Shown: positions 1 through 12,740 of the stretch, one piece after another
Position numbering within the stretch: position 1 is the stretch's first letter
Layout of the letters: each line of letters opens with the position of its first letter
Assembly: GCF_028858725.1 (NCBI RefSeq)
Contig: NC_084776.1
Coordinates: 744,001-808,000, forward strand
Length of the DNA stretch: 64,000 nucleotides
Reading direction: 5' to 3'
Origin: Colius striatus
Lineage: Eukaryota; Chordata; Aves; Coliiformes; Coliidae
Made by a program: the position numbers and the translations under genes
Notes under the pieces: model-generated
What the model was told of the DNA's origin: nothing
The model's database searches: none
Seen by the model: only the letters and a program-made list of their open reading frames with translations

Positions 1-2090
1 GGCAACTGGGAAACAGGTCCTTTGTTTTCAAAGTGAAGGAGAGACCTAGTCAAAGTGAAATCCCAGCCCTTGTCATATTGGGACTGGGTAAGTGGGGAAC
101 ACAGAGTACGCACGACTGGCCAGGTCTGGCAAGGGAAAGCTGAAGAAGGTTTTCTGAAGGCAGCATCACATTGATGCACATTGAATCACATTGAGCAAGT
201 GTCAGCATCCTAAAATATCCCAAAACAGCCCAGCCTGCCCAGGTCCCTCTCAGTCAGGAGCAGGAGGAAGGGAAGGGAAGAATCAGACACAGCAGCAGCC
301 CCACGCTCCCACAGCCAAGCACTGGGCACGCTCCTGGGGGTGATGTCTGTCAGCAACGACTCCTTCAGCACCTCCAGCTCTGCCACATCTGTCCCCACAC
401 AGCTCTTAAACTGGAAGACAAAGCAAGAGCCGCAACCACCAGGCTGGAGGGTTTCCCAATCCCATCCCAGCCCTCTCTGCATCCCTTTGGGTACCTGGGT
501 TGAGCTCATGCTGCAGCAGTTCACCAGCCATCTGGCCTGTGGGCTCCAGACCTCTCATCAGCACTCCAAACCCACCCCCTGAGCTTGCTACTGGAAATTT
601 ATGCCCCTGTGAGATTATCTCACAGCCATGCCCCAAAAGCAACCATCTCAGCCCTGCCTGGCAAAGGTTTACTGAGTGTCTGCGTGCCAAGGCTCTCTAT
701 GGTGCTGAACAATCCCACAGCACACTTCAAAGGAGAGGGGGAAAAAATCCTCCTGTGTTTTCAGTAAAGGGAGAAGCAGAGCTACACCACAGCTCTGCTA
801 CAGTCGAGAACAGATCCCTGACAACTGGCCAGATCCGAGCAGCTCTGCCATTCCCAGCCCACTGCAATCATCCTGCCACAAAAATCATCAACTCTGTGCT
901 CTTTTCCACCTATTATCCAGGAAAAAAAAATAGCCTTAATTTCTTGTTTTATGAGTCTCCATCACGCCTCAACCATTTTAGCTTGAAATCAGGAAGCTCT
1001 TTAGGGAACAGGCAGCCTTCAGCCACGTTTGCACAGAGCCCAGCACAGCAAGGCCAGAGCCCAGCTGCAGCTCTTGGGTACCACTGGAACAGAGACAATA
1101 CAGATAACACCTGAGCAGCACAACACAGCCTTGGAGCACTGAGAGATGAGCCACCAGCCCTGACATCCTGGAGAAGAGCGGGTGGAATTCACAGGGGGAA
1201 GAAAGAGCAAAGTATTTCCTGAACTCACAGCATCCCACACTCCCCCGGGTTGTGCCCCCCCAAAACAGAATCCCAGGTGGCAGGAGCCACCCTGCCCGAG
1301 GCCAGGCTCCTGCCGAGGCAGCAAGCGCCTTCCAAACCTTCACGAAAGGCAACCCAAAATAGTCGGTGTTGTTAATGTCATGCTTACTGGAGTGAGAAGC
1401 CGAGAAATCCCTGCTCTCCCCCATCCCTCCGCCTGCGCACACGCGGGCGCTAACGAAGCCTCCCCTGCGCTCCTCAGGCTGCTCCAGGCAGAGGGATGGG
1501 GCCGTGCCCCTGGCTCCTGCCAGCCCCCTGCCCAATCCCCAGGGAGGGCTTGCCCAGCGCCCCGGCAGCGGGGCTGCTCCCAGACCCCCGCGCAGCGTTT
1601 GTTTATTTCAGACATCTGCCTTCAAGCATTCCGAGGCGATGCTGCACGCGGTGCAGCCTCCTGGCACGGCGGGAGGGACACACGCACCCGGGGACACACA
1701 CACACAGACCCCGGCGTTCGGGCGGCTGCAGAACGGCACCGTGAGCTCACACACGCAGCGCACAAACCAGATGACTCCCAAAGGCCTTCTCCATCCGTCC
1801 CCCCCAAAGGCCTTCCCCCCGACACGCAGCAAGCCCTTGACACACTCACAGCGAGTGAAATCCCTGGAGCCGGGCAGGAACCCGTGCGCGGAGGAACCCC
1901 GGGGAAGCTGCTCCCCTCGCCCGGCTCTGCCCCCGCAGCTCCGCCCGCTCCCAGGCCGGCAGCCCCAGCAGGAGCCGCTTCTCCTCTCCCTTCCCCAGCC
2001 TCCACCTCACCCAACTTTTCCTTACAATTTACCCTCACCTGGAGGGTGTGAGCTTAATTAGCGCAACACCTGTTAACAATAACACCTAAT
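1..2090. other. Intergenic, no gene recognised
   Basis: No reading frame with a recognisable domain and no convincing exon was found on either strand. The open frames here are proline- and serine-rich translations of moderately GC-rich DNA. An AT-rich strip at about 2,050-2,115 with several TTAATTA/CTAATTAA cores abuts the CpG island that follows. By synteny with human 17q25 this side should face RBFOX3, but no RBFOX3 coding exon is present. Confidence 0.5.
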
Positions 2091-2114
2091 TAAGACATCC
2101 ATTAAGAACCTATA

Positions 2115-3125
2115 ACGCAAACTTAATGCAGAGTCGGGTTAGGAGCTTTCTGCAGGCAAAGCGAGTGTTGCCGGTGCCCCAAGGCGTTGCGAACGGGCAG
2201 GCTCCGTTACCGAGCCCGGGCTCCCACACCAGCGCCGCTCGCCGGGGCGACACTCCGTCCTGGGGCTGCCGGTGCCGGGGTGGGCGCTGCCGCTGAGCCC
2301 CCCCCTCCCCGCTCTGCCGCGCCCGGAGCCGCCGGCCTTGCCCGGGACGCGCTCCGGTAGCGCTGCTCCGAGGCTCCCGGTGGAGATACCCCCCCGGGAC
2401 TCCGCCGTTCTCCCCACCGAGATCCCGCAATACGATCGGGTCGAGCCGCCCCCTCCCTCCCGCAGCCTCCCCGCTCCCCTCCCCGGCCCCGCTGCGCGGG
2501 GGGTGCCGCCGCCCCCGGTAACTCACGCGCTCAGCGGTCTCCGCCGCGGCGACGGACGCGCAGGGCAGCCGCGGGTCCCCTCCCGCCGAGCGGCATCTCC
2601 CGAGCAGCGGCGAAGCGGGGCGGCAGCGGGCCGGGCTCGCCTCGCCTCCCCGGGCAGCCTCGCACACGGCTGCGCCCGCGCCGCCGCCGCCGCCCCCGGA
2701 GCCGCCGAGCGCGCGCGCCCGCCCCCGCCCCGCCGCGGGGGGGGTGGGGTGCACGTGCGGCCGCCCCCGCCCCGCCCCGCGGCTGCCGCCCCCCGCCCCG
2801 GGGTCCCCTCCTCCCGAGGGCCCCTCCCCCGCCGACGCCGGAGTGGGGGGGACTGGTGGGGGGAAACCGAATGGGGGGAGGGGGACTGTGAGGGGGCCCG
2901 GGGTGATGCCCGGGGGGCGTGGGGGGATGCCTGAGGGCTGCGGGGGTGATGCCCGGGATGATGCCCGAGGGCCGGGGGAGGGGGATGCCCGGGGTGATGC
3001 CCGGGGGGCGTGGGGGGATGCCTGAGGGCTGCGGGGGTGATGCCCGGGATGATGCCCGAGGGCCGGGGATGCCTGGGGTGATGCCCGGGGTGATGCCCGG
3101 GCCCGCTGCAGCCACCTGGCAGGAC
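2115..3125 (-). promoter_or_regulatory. CpG island with minus-strand splice-donor candidate (possible 5' exon of RBFOX3)
   Basis: This block of about 1 kb is very GC-rich and dense in CpG, unlike the DNA on both sides. On the minus strand a GTGAGT donor lies at 2526-2521, so a first exon could end at 2527, just inside the densest part of the island. No protein-coding frame with a known domain is present; the long frames are Pro/Arg/Gly-rich and probably reflect base composition. In human, RBFOX3 is the neighbour on this side of ENPP7 and is transcribed away from ENPP7, with noncoding 5' exons. A minus-strand promoter here fits that arrangement, but gene identity is inferred from gene order only. 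Confidence 0.35.
2892..3112. repeat. GC-rich minisatellite, about 91-bp unit, 2+ copies
   Basis: A block built from GATGCCCGGG and GATGCCTGAGG words recurs with a spacing of about 91 bp (GATGCCCGG at 2905 and again at 2996) and decays into shorter GATGCCYGGG copies up to 3,110. The plus strand carries many runs of three or more G, so G-quadruplex formation is plausible. It sits at the edge of the CpG island. Confidence 0.8.
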
Positions 3126-4269
3126 GGCAGCGAGCAAGGTTTCCATTTCTCACTGCAAGCCCTGGGAAAAGCCGCGCGGTGCAGGATTCCCGTGGGATGC
3201 AGGTTGGCAGCACACCCCGGATTCACTAAAGCTCTGTGTCTGTGTCAGCCCCTTACCCTTCCGTCTCCCTAAATCTCAGGAGCTCCGGGCATCGATCCGG
3301 GCATTCCCGCAGCAGCAGCTGGAGGTGGGAGCCCTTCCCTCAGCGTTATGCAAGAGCAGACCTCCGGCATTCCCCCTTTCTGCTGTTTATCTCCTCCCCC
3401 ACACCCTGCCTGCGTTACCAGGCTGTCGGGGGTCCTGCTCTGCCCTCTCCCCTGGGCTCGCCAGCGGGAGATGCCATCCCTCCGACACAGGCAGCAGCAG
3501 TGCCGAGGGGCAGCCCGAGCCCCCCTGAGCTAGGGGATGTTACACAGGCAGCAGCAGCAAACTGCTCCTTGCAGAGCTGCAAGGTACTGCTGCAAAGTAC
3601 CATCCAGGTACTGGATGGGGCTCAGCACTTTTTTGGGGGGCTCGGATGATTTATTTGTGGCTCCTGGTAGTTAAGACTGGGGTGAGCTCCCGTGAGCTGT
3701 ATTTGCTGAGAACTCTCTGGAATACCTGCAGCCTATTTCCTCCATCATTTATTCCCTATGAACTTAGCTCAGGGCCCATCCATGAGGCATCACCAGCACC
3801 CCACAGAGTCCACTCAGCCCCCTACAAACAGGGTCCGCTCCCCCCAGCACCTCCAAACAGTTTTGCTTTCCTCCCAAGGGCTTTGAGGAACACTCTGGAG
3901 AAAATCAGCAGGGTTGTACACAGCCACAATGTGAATGAGGGCTCTGAAATGCACCAAACGCACCTCATACATCTCAACATCCATTTTGTATGATAAACGT
4001 GTATATTTTTAGCCCTCCGGGCTGCAGCGAGCGCCCGAGCCGGAGCCTCGCTGCCCTGTCAGCGCCGCAGCAGCCCTTGTTCTCACGACCTGCCAGACAA
4101 AGGCAGCTCAGCCAGGATGGCTCCTTGCTATGCCCCGCTGTGCTGTTTTCTCACGGTTCATTGAGGCTGAAGATGCTTTAGGCAGCAGATTTGGACAACG
4201 GGGAAGCGGGAGCACGCGAGAGCACAGCTCTGCAAAATTTTCTCTGCATTCCGAGCCTCTGAGGAGCTG

Positions 4270-4694
4270 GGTCCCTGTTGACATCGGTTCCTAGAAATGC
4301 GAACCGGTACCCACTCCGGAGGTGCAGCCGTGCAGAGCGGGAGGTGCGTGTGCCGAGGAGCGGAGCGGCGATGCTCAGATTGCTAAGCAACCCCGCGCTG
4401 CCCAGCGGGAACCGAGCCCAGCAGCCTGCCCAGCCGGGGCTGGCACCGCACCCGGGCCCCCGGGCAGGGCAGCACCGGGAGGAACCCAGCGGGGGGATGT
4501 GCCCGTGGGGCTCCAGGAGGGCGAGCAGCCGAGCCCGGCCGTGCGAGAGTGAGAGGAGGAGCAGGCGGGGGATAATGGCAGAGAAGGCGCAAGAGCGACA
4601 GCGGAGGGAAGAGAAGCAGTTAGAAAAAGCACAAGTCAACAAAGCCCAGCCTGTGGCAAAGGCTGCTCCAGGAACCAGAGGGAACGAGGCTTAA
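4270..4694 (+). other. Small CpG patch with a 39-codon Lys/Glu-rich open frame
   Basis: CpG-rich DNA at about 4,280-4,580 is followed by a short frame, 4575-4694, starting at an ATG in good context (A at -3, G at +4). The frame predicts a 39-residue charged peptide, MAEKAQERQRREEKQ at the start, rich in Lys, Glu and Gln and compatible with a helix. I recognise no homologue. The patch also contains an RFX-like dyad, ATTGCTAAGCAAC, at 4379-4391. A chance frame in purine-rich sequence is the most likely explanation. Confidence 0.2.
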
Positions 4695-5584
4695 TCTGGA
4701 AAAAGTAGTTTGTTGGGGGTGGGGTTTTTTTAGCTTATTTCACAGTCTATTTGCCATTTAGGGCCTTGGTTTGGAGGCAGACAGAGCTGTTAAACCACTG
4801 CTGCTTTTTTGTTTTTATCCTTAACAATGACAATGTTTTTCCTCCTGGCCCAGAGCTGGAGCAAAGAGATGACAAGACCTGTTGTGGCTCTGCCTTGGGC
4901 TTTTCCTAAGCATACATTCTGTTAGCATGGAGCACAGCACAACCCCAGAACCTGGGGATCCAAGTCCTGCCTAGTCCCCAGGGCTGAGGATCTTGCCCCC
5001 ATTATCCCCTCTGCAGAGCCCCAGCAAGGACAGTGCCAAGCAGCCAGCCCTGGGGCTGCAGAACCACCTCTGTGAGACAGCAGATGCCATTTGGTATCAG
5101 GAAGAGACACCAGATAAGGAGGCAACAGTCCCTCTCAGGGACCCTTGACTTCCAGGTGCTGGAACAATGTCCAGCCCCTCCTCATGACTCTGCCTGCAAA
5201 GGGAACGTTTACAGCACGTTCAGCTCTGACACAGCACCAGCAGCTCAAGCCTGGCCCTGCCCAGAGGTTCACCTGCACCCACCAGCACCGACACCCTTCC
5301 ACCTCTCCCTGCTGGGGGGCTGGGAGGCACAGTGTCGGATGGAGCCTTCCCCAGAGTACTGCCACAACAGTGGGTACCTGCACCACCCTTGGCTGTGATG
5401 GTGAGGTCACATGACAGGGCCTGGGGGGTGGTTTTGGCAAGTGTCAGATGCCCTGACCCAAAAAACCTGACTCAGAACGTGCAATACCTGGTGAGGAGCT
5501 GAACACACGCCTGGTGGTGGACACACTCAGCCTGCAAAGCACTCTGCAGCACTGGAGAGAGGAGAGGGGAGAGCCACACTAATG

Positions 5585-5812
5585 TGCTCCCAACTAATGC
5601 TTTTTTAAACATAATTTATGATAGATTTCATGGCAAAGTTATGCAACATAATGAGCAAATCGAAAATGTAATTGTCACTACACATTAACAGCAAAATCCC
5701 AAACCTCTATTATACCAACAACCTTATTAAATCAGCGAACATTGCGCTGCATCAGTCAATTACTAAAACAATGCCAAGATCAGGAGAACAATCTGATATC
5801 CATTACGGGGGG
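5585..5812. promoter_or_regulatory. AT-rich conserved-element-like patch
   Basis: About 220 bp of AT-rich, low-repeat sequence sits sharply within GC-rich surroundings and holds ATTTAT, TAAT and ATTA cores (for example TAATTGTC near 5,670 and CAATTACTAA near 5,760). Such patches in a gene-poor flank often prove to be conserved enhancers. That reading is inferred; conservation cannot be tested from one sequence. Confidence 0.25.
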
Positions 5813-6639
5813 GAGAAGGAGTGAGGGAGAGCAGCCAGGGCTGCCCACAGCACAGCGATTCAAAGCATCACAGGTATTTATGGCTTTGATGTTACGCTTC
5901 AGCTCTGGGGGCTTTCACAGCCGCTTCCCCTGCTCCAGGAGAGGGGGAGAGCCCAAAGCTGTCTGTGCTCAGACCCTGAGTCCCTGCCCGGGAGCAGGAG
6001 GCTGAGGAAGGAAACGCTGGGGGCCTCGCTGCTGGGATTTCCCCAATGCCAAGCAAGTGGCTCTGCAGCAGGAGCAGTGCTCAGTGCCAAAGAGCACCCA
6101 GCAGAAAGGCAGGTCCTGTGAAAAGCAAAGGCCACACTGCAGCAGGTGCTGCTGAACTGCTCAGACACCCAGCTTCTCGCTTCCAGGCACCACAGGTCAG
6201 CCCCATCACTGCCTCTGCCACAGCTCTGCCACGGACTGAGGCAAAGGGTATCTCCCTGGCTGCTCACCCCAAGCACCTCTCCAAAGCATCCCTGGAACAG
6301 CCAGTGGTGAACAGCAAAGGGATACACAACAGCTAGGATGAGCAGCTGAGGCTGGCCAGAGCCAGCAGGACATGTGCCCATGGGCAGAGCAGGGGCTGAG
6401 CTCACTCCTGGCTCCAGGGCCACAGCTGTGTGGGACAGGCTTTTGCTCCAACAGCAGGACAGGTCAGGCAAAGGCTGGCAGGGTTCTCACCTCCCCTTTT
6501 GACTCCATGAAATCCCATTGCCATGGATGCTACGTCCTCATGGGACTGTTACCCGTGAAATAAGGTGAGCTTGAGTCACACTGGAAAGGTGTCCATGCAA
6601 ACACCTACAGCAGAGCATGCCTTGCACCTCAGCAAAGTG

Positions 6640-6712
6640 ATCTGACACAGCACTAATTATGCAAATTAATCATCAGTAAATCAGGTACGTGTTTATTTAT
6701 TTACTTACCGTT
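6640..6712. promoter_or_regulatory. Composite POU/homeodomain-type site
   Basis: A perfect octamer, ATGCAAAT (6659-6666), is embedded between TAATT and ATTAAT arms (6654-6670), giving a 17-bp POU plus homeodomain arrangement. A TTTATTTATTTACTTACC stretch follows. The octamer is the classic POU-factor site. Function here is inferred. Confidence 0.3.
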
Positions 6713-9477
6713 TTGCACAGCACCAGGCAGGAGGAGCCCTGGGAGCAGAGCTGCTCTGTTTTGTCTGAGAGGAAATCTTTGGTAACGTGTTGCATGATCC
6801 AACCTCCCCACGTTCTTTCTCAGATGAAATTCTGAATTGATTTGCTGGTATCACACCGCTCGTAGCTCTCAATATGTCATGGCAGCTAATGAACCATGCC
6901 AGGGACACATTTATAACCTGCTATTAGCCACTTCCAGCAGGAAGGTGCTTTTTTTTCTCCCCCCCCTCTTTGATCTGAGGTTCTAAAAGTTAAAAAACAA
7001 AACCAAACACACACACAAATCTAAATCAGCAGCAGCAAACCTTTCTCCTGAAAGCCAAGCACTTGTGTGATTTCCATTCCTCCCCTGGCTCTCAAGTGGC
7101 CACAGAAAATGCCCTGGACAAGTCACCCAAACCCTGCTGACTCTCCCCAGCCATAGCTTGCCTGGAGCAGAATCCTCCCCTTCCTGAGACCCTCACTCTC
7201 CAGGCAGAGAAGCTCATACTGTGCTGTCAAAGCTGTTCCCTCATCATCTACACAACCTTCCCCAAACAGCACCCCAGAGCCCCACTGCCGAGAGCAGCAC
7301 CGGAGAGGAGGAGGCTTCTGCAGCCTGGCCCCCTCCTGTCTGCAGCTGGACTTGGGATCCTGCTGCAGGGGAGCCCTGGGAAGGAGCAGGGAGGTGGTGG
7401 CAGGATCAGAAACGCAGCAGTGCCCAAGGGGCTGCTTGGCCCTGCAGTGATGGGGGCACACACGCTGCAGGGAGGCAGCGCTGGCAACCTCCGCTCGCGC
7501 CGCCGCGCTGCAGGATGGCACAGACAGCTCTAACGGGGGATCAGGAGCTAATTAAATTTACTGGGATCACTGAAGAGGAAATTATTTAATATTCTGCATG
7601 GAACTGGATATCTGCAAGCATGAATGGCCTTGTTTCATCTGAGATCGGCTCCTTCCTAACATTTGACTTCACTTTTCACAGCCAGCCCCACCACCGAGGG
7701 ACAGGCAGGGAACGGGGAGCTCACTGCCTGTGAAGAATCACACTGCCAGAGCCAGGGAGGAGCACACAGCCCGAGAGCTGAGCAAAGCTGGAGCTGTGGC
7801 CACATCCAAGGGAGCTCCCAAGGGAGCAGCAGCTCCAGGATCCCGAGGGGAGCAGCCTCCCCAGGGGCTTTGCCAGCTCTTCTACGGGAGGATTCTCCTA
7901 CTCCCATCCACAGCCACTTCCAGGAGGAGCTGCTGCTGCTCCAGGGAGAACCCACATCCACCTGTAGCAATATTTTAGCTTCTGTGTTTATGTCACTGAT
8001 ACCTTCAGCTAATGCCTGTAACTGCCAGCATGGAAGCACTAATACCTCTGCAAAAGACAAAGCAATTATTTCTAAACATAGCTCCCCTTCCTTGCATTGT
8101 CACCATCCAAATCACCACCCCCCTGGTCCATTGGCAGCATCTCTCTCTAATGAGCAAGGGGTGGGGAAAGATCAATTGTTATCCCAAAAAAAATCTCATA
8201 TCCAGAAGCATCAAAGAAAGAAAGAGCAAGGCTAGAGCCTGCCCTGTACTACCTGGGGTACAGCAACTCAACGTGGTCAGCGACACAAGTCCTGTCCTGC
8301 AGCTGGAAGGAGGCACAGGCACAGCCCAGGACAGGGGCATTACCCCAGTGAGGGCTGACACTCTCCAGTGCTGCAGTGAGGAGAGTCCTGGAGCCCCTCA
8401 CACCCACAGCAGCACCCATCTGCAGCAAACGCCACCTGGGTGCCCATGCATGCTCACAGCCCCTCCAAGAGGAGGGACAAGTAAAATGCCCAGCACAGAG
8501 GCTTGGGGCTGGTTCTCCCCAGGGCTCCAGCACATTAGCCCATGTCTGGCTGCCCCAGCTCCCTCCTGCTGCAGAGAACCCGCTGCTCTCGCCCAGGTGA
8601 TGGAACTCGCCTCTGCTTGACCCAGACACAGGCACATTAACGGGGCTCCCAGCGTGGCTGGCTGGATGGAGACACACTGTCTGCCTCAGGACCCTCTGCA
8701 GCTCCAGGGCTTATTATCCTATGGGTCTGCTCACAAGAAATTAAAATGAGCCATAAAATGGCAAGTAAAGTGAAATAAGGAACGTAAGGAGCAGGGAGAA
8801 TGTAAATGGTGCCCTGAGCGGAGAAATGGCACCTGCAAAGCGTCTGTTCCCCTCTGGATCAGGGCAGGAGAGAGGGCTCCTCTGCACGGGGGGCTTGGGG
8901 TCCCCTGGCCTGGGGGTGCACTCCTGGCCCCCCTCTCCCCAGTGTCCACCCAGAGGAGCCATAAGGGGTTCAGAGCCCTTGAACTGGGTACCCCCAGCTC
9001 TGCACATCCCTCAGGTTTACACAAAGCCCCCCAACCCACAGGCCAGCCCCCTCCCCCTAGAAGGACACAGGGAGGGAGAAGCAGGTGCAGAATTAATGAG
9101 CACGCACGGGCTCCCTACCAAGGGCTGAAATGAGCTGGTACCTGGAGGCAGCAGCACACCTGGGTGACCTACATATCCATCCCTGCTGGAATATTCAACG
9201 GGCTCGGTGCAGGAGAAACCTCCCGGCTCCTGCACATAGCAAGAGGTAAGGAAGCCTCCATCCCCTGAGACAGACCCTGCTGCCTGGCCTTGCATCCAGA
9301 GGGGCTTAAAGGGAACAGAGGGAGGCTGAGCAGGGAGATACAGGACCAGCAGCTACCACTGGGGCTCATCAGCATCCCCAGTGCTCACACAGCTCCCAAA
9401 GTTGGGGCCCAACACACAAGGGACCAGTTTCCTAAGAACTGCCCTTAGAAATGTTTTAGTGACATTTCATATCCAAC

Positions 9478-9558
9478 CTACAGTAGCACCTCCAGTAATT
9501 AACAGCTAAGTTTTAATTAAACATTGCTTAGCAACTAATTAGTCTAATGATTAGTCAC
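9478..9558. promoter_or_regulatory. TAAT-rich patch with RFX-like dyad
   Basis: Within 80 bp there are at least five TAAT/ATTA cores plus the near-perfect dyad ATTGCTTAGCAAC at 9523-9535, which resembles an RFX X-box. An almost identical dyad occurs at 4379-4391. No gene is associated with it in the window. Confidence 0.25.
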
Positions 9559-12500
9559 CTGAAGGAGACAAAGCAAAATACTGGATCTGCCAAGACAGGA
9601 GCAGGAGAAGGCAAGTGAGGAAAGATGAGAAGCAGTTTCAGTTCCTTCTCTCCCTTCCCCTGGGCCAAATGCTTTCTCATTTCTTGGCCCTTTACAAATG
9701 AAGCCTTCAATGTGAATTTTCCTAATTGTGGCAAGTCTGACGGGGTCTCAGGTGAATGATGTGGAGGAAACCAATTCTTTTTCATCTTTCCCATCAGATC
9801 CCAGCCTGTTAACGCAGCTGAAGAGCCTTTCCAAGCTAGAGGAGACTCAGTCTCTGTCACTGCAGTGAAGTCAGGGGGGACTGTGTGCCTTGGCTTCTGC
9901 AGCATCCTTCTGAGCACCACAGAGCACAGGCAGCAGCACTTCCCCTGCCTGTGACAACCTCACTGCCTGCATATCACTCTCCATTTACCCCAGAGCAAGC
10001 CCTAGTTTGTTACCTCCTGCCTGGTGCAGAGTTTCCCACCCCTCTGCTCCCCCTCCTTCAACTGCAGCTGAGTCTGTCCCTGCTTCACAGTGAGCAGGAC
10101 TGTGTCAGACACAGCTTATGGTGAGTGGCCAGGATGGACACCAGGCTCTGGCATTCAGGAAGAGAACTCCCTGGCAAAGCAAAGGCAGAGTCTTTGGCAG
10201 TGACTGGCAGGGCATGGCACATCTGGGCTGCATCCCAACCTCCTCTCACGGGATCCTGGCTGGAGACCTGCTCCCTCTGCCCACACATGGTCTCATCCTG
10301 GTGCAAGCCCCTTCCTTGCCTGGCTGGGCACACGTTGCACTGTGATACCATGGGTTTGGTACCCAAGCTTATTACCTCCCTGGTACCTCTGCACAAGCTG
10401 CAGTGCTGCCTCCAGGCTGCTGAGCACACACCCCCCACATCAGATTCACGTCACACTGAAGCAGGACGCTCAGCCCTACCCGGCCGCAGCTTTGCACTTA
10501 CAAGGACCCACAGAGTCAGGCAGCAGCTTCTCCATGTGCTGGGGGCTCACTCTGCAGTGGGTGTCTGACTCCTCTCACCCTGAATGCTCCCCAGGGGTGA
10601 CCCCTGACGTCTCAGACCCTGCACAGCTCCGTCGTGGGCAGAGCTGCCTGCCCAGCCCCTCCTCAGCCCCACTCATTTACCAGGGCGTTGCTGCTATGAG
10701 GATGTTTATTCTTTTGCTGTTCCCTTTTGTGAGATAATCCTATTTAACTACATTACTTATGCCTCAGAAAAATCACTTCTGGCTGAGGGTTATGAAAGCA
10801 CTTACAGCCGAGTGCTCCCCTGGCACAGCCACTCCTGAGCCCTCTGCCCCCGCTGCTCCCTCCTCTTGCCGAGCATCCCCAGGTGTGCCCGGCAGCAATC
10901 CACCCCCACAAGCAGCCCCTTCCCTCCATACTCCTGCCCCAAGTTTCTTAAGTTTGAGTCTTTTTCAGCCCTTTTCCCCTCTCTTGTTTCCTTCCTTCCC
11001 TGCTCTTCCTAGGCTCCTCCCTGGGGTTTTATGGGCAGGTGAAACAGCACCACAGGGCTGTGTAAGGAGGCTGCAAATGGCATGAGGGTCAGGGCAGAGC
11101 CTGCACTGGGACAGAGCTGTCTCAGGAAAGAGAGGCCATGGCACTGCAGTGCTGCCTGAGGAGCCCAACACCATCAGTCCTACCACCCACATGCAAGAAA
11201 ACCCCCAAGGGAGGTACCTGGAGGCAGAAGCCAGGCTGGTGGGGATGGGCTCATCAGGGACCACCCCAGGACGTGTGGGCACAGAGACAAGTGGGATTCA
11301 GGAGCCATTCATCTGTCCCTGGGCAGTGGTGAGACACACAGCCCAGCCTGGCCGGTGGGAACAGCCAAGTCCAAGCCCTGGGGGGACAGAAAGGGTTAAA
11401 CACAGTACCCTCATCATCCTCCTCCTCCTCGCATCGCTGGCACAGCTGCAGCTGGATCAATCGCTCCCCACATCACATCAGACTTGGGTCAGTGGGAATC
11501 AATAGGGTCAGGTCAGGGAGAGAGGGAGCTGAGTGGATACTGATACCATCCTCCTCCTCTCGCTGGGAATGGCACCCATGGGAAGCCCCTGCAGCTCCCC
11601 AGCTCCTGCCCAGGCTCACCCCGACCCTCCCCAGGTCTCTGCAAAGGGGCTTCTCAGTCCCACAGCAGAGGTGGAGCAGGGGCAGGGACCAGCAGCTGCA
11701 GGAAGGGTCTGGCAGTGCCTTCTCCTGGAGGGAGGGACAGGCTGGTCTCCCCATGAGCACTGCTCTGCCAGCCAGGAGCTCCAGGACATGAGCAGCCACA
11801 CTGGAGGAGCTCCCACCACCCTGGTCTCCTCATCCTGCCCGTGCTCACTCAGACATCCCAGATACACCCAGATCACACACAGGAGCTTCACCCAGCGGTG
11901 TGTGAGATCTGTCAGCAGCAGGGACACAGCAGCTCTGGCTGTTTCATGCTTCTCTACAAAGCAATCTGCTCCTTGGGCTCCTCTGTTCTTCCCTCTTATG
12001 CAACTGCACAACACGTAGAGGGGAAAAAAACTCTCCTAGATGCTAATTTATCTGAAGAGCTCGAGCAGGTTCGCACAAGGTGGCAGCTTTAGCAGGGAAA
12101 AAAAGGAACAGCCACGTTTGAAATGCTGCTTCAGAAACCTGCCCTCCCTCCCAGGGGCTCCAAGCCCTCCCCAGCTCCTCTCAGGGACCCCTGCATCCAT
12201 CCCTGCCTGCTCAGTGGCTGCCAGGGCTCTGGCTCTGCTTATCCACTCAGAGAAGCAAACCGGGGGAGGAGAGTGCAGTGGGGGAAAGGGTCACACATCA
12301 AACCAACGGCCTGCCTCAGGGCTTTGGGCAGTTCTGAGGTGTCCAGCCCCCAGGGATATGCAGGAGCCAACCCCAACCTCAGCACCTCCCCCAGGCTGGG
12401 ACAGGGCTGCCCGGGCGAGCCCAGGCTCTGCAGGGAGCTCACTGGGAATCATCTCAGGCTCTGCTGCAGTGATGGGGACAGCAGAGCTCAGGGCAGCTGC

Positions 12501-12639
12501 TCTGTCTGTGCATCCCAGCTGGGAGCTCAGCCCAAGCCCTCCTCAGCACCTCACAGCCAGGCTGCTCTCCTTTCCTGGGGAACTTTGGCAATTACAGGTT
12601 TAGTGGTGCAAAACAGAGTTTAACAGCAGCCAGGGCTGG

Positions 12640-12740
12640 AGGGATTGATTTCTTGTTTTAAGTGCAGCTAATCTAATAGTTAATTTATTTAAATTGATAG
12701 GGCAGAGAGAAATCACATTTCTATCTTCTCTGCATAGATT
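12640..12740. promoter_or_regulatory. AT-rich patch with TAAT cores
   Basis: A 100-bp AT-rich strip with CTAATCTAATAG, TTAATTTATTTAA and a nearby TTTTAC stretch stands out in GC-rich DNA. It is similar in style to the patches at 5.6, 6.65 and 9.5 kb. A regulatory role is only inferred. Confidence 0.2.
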
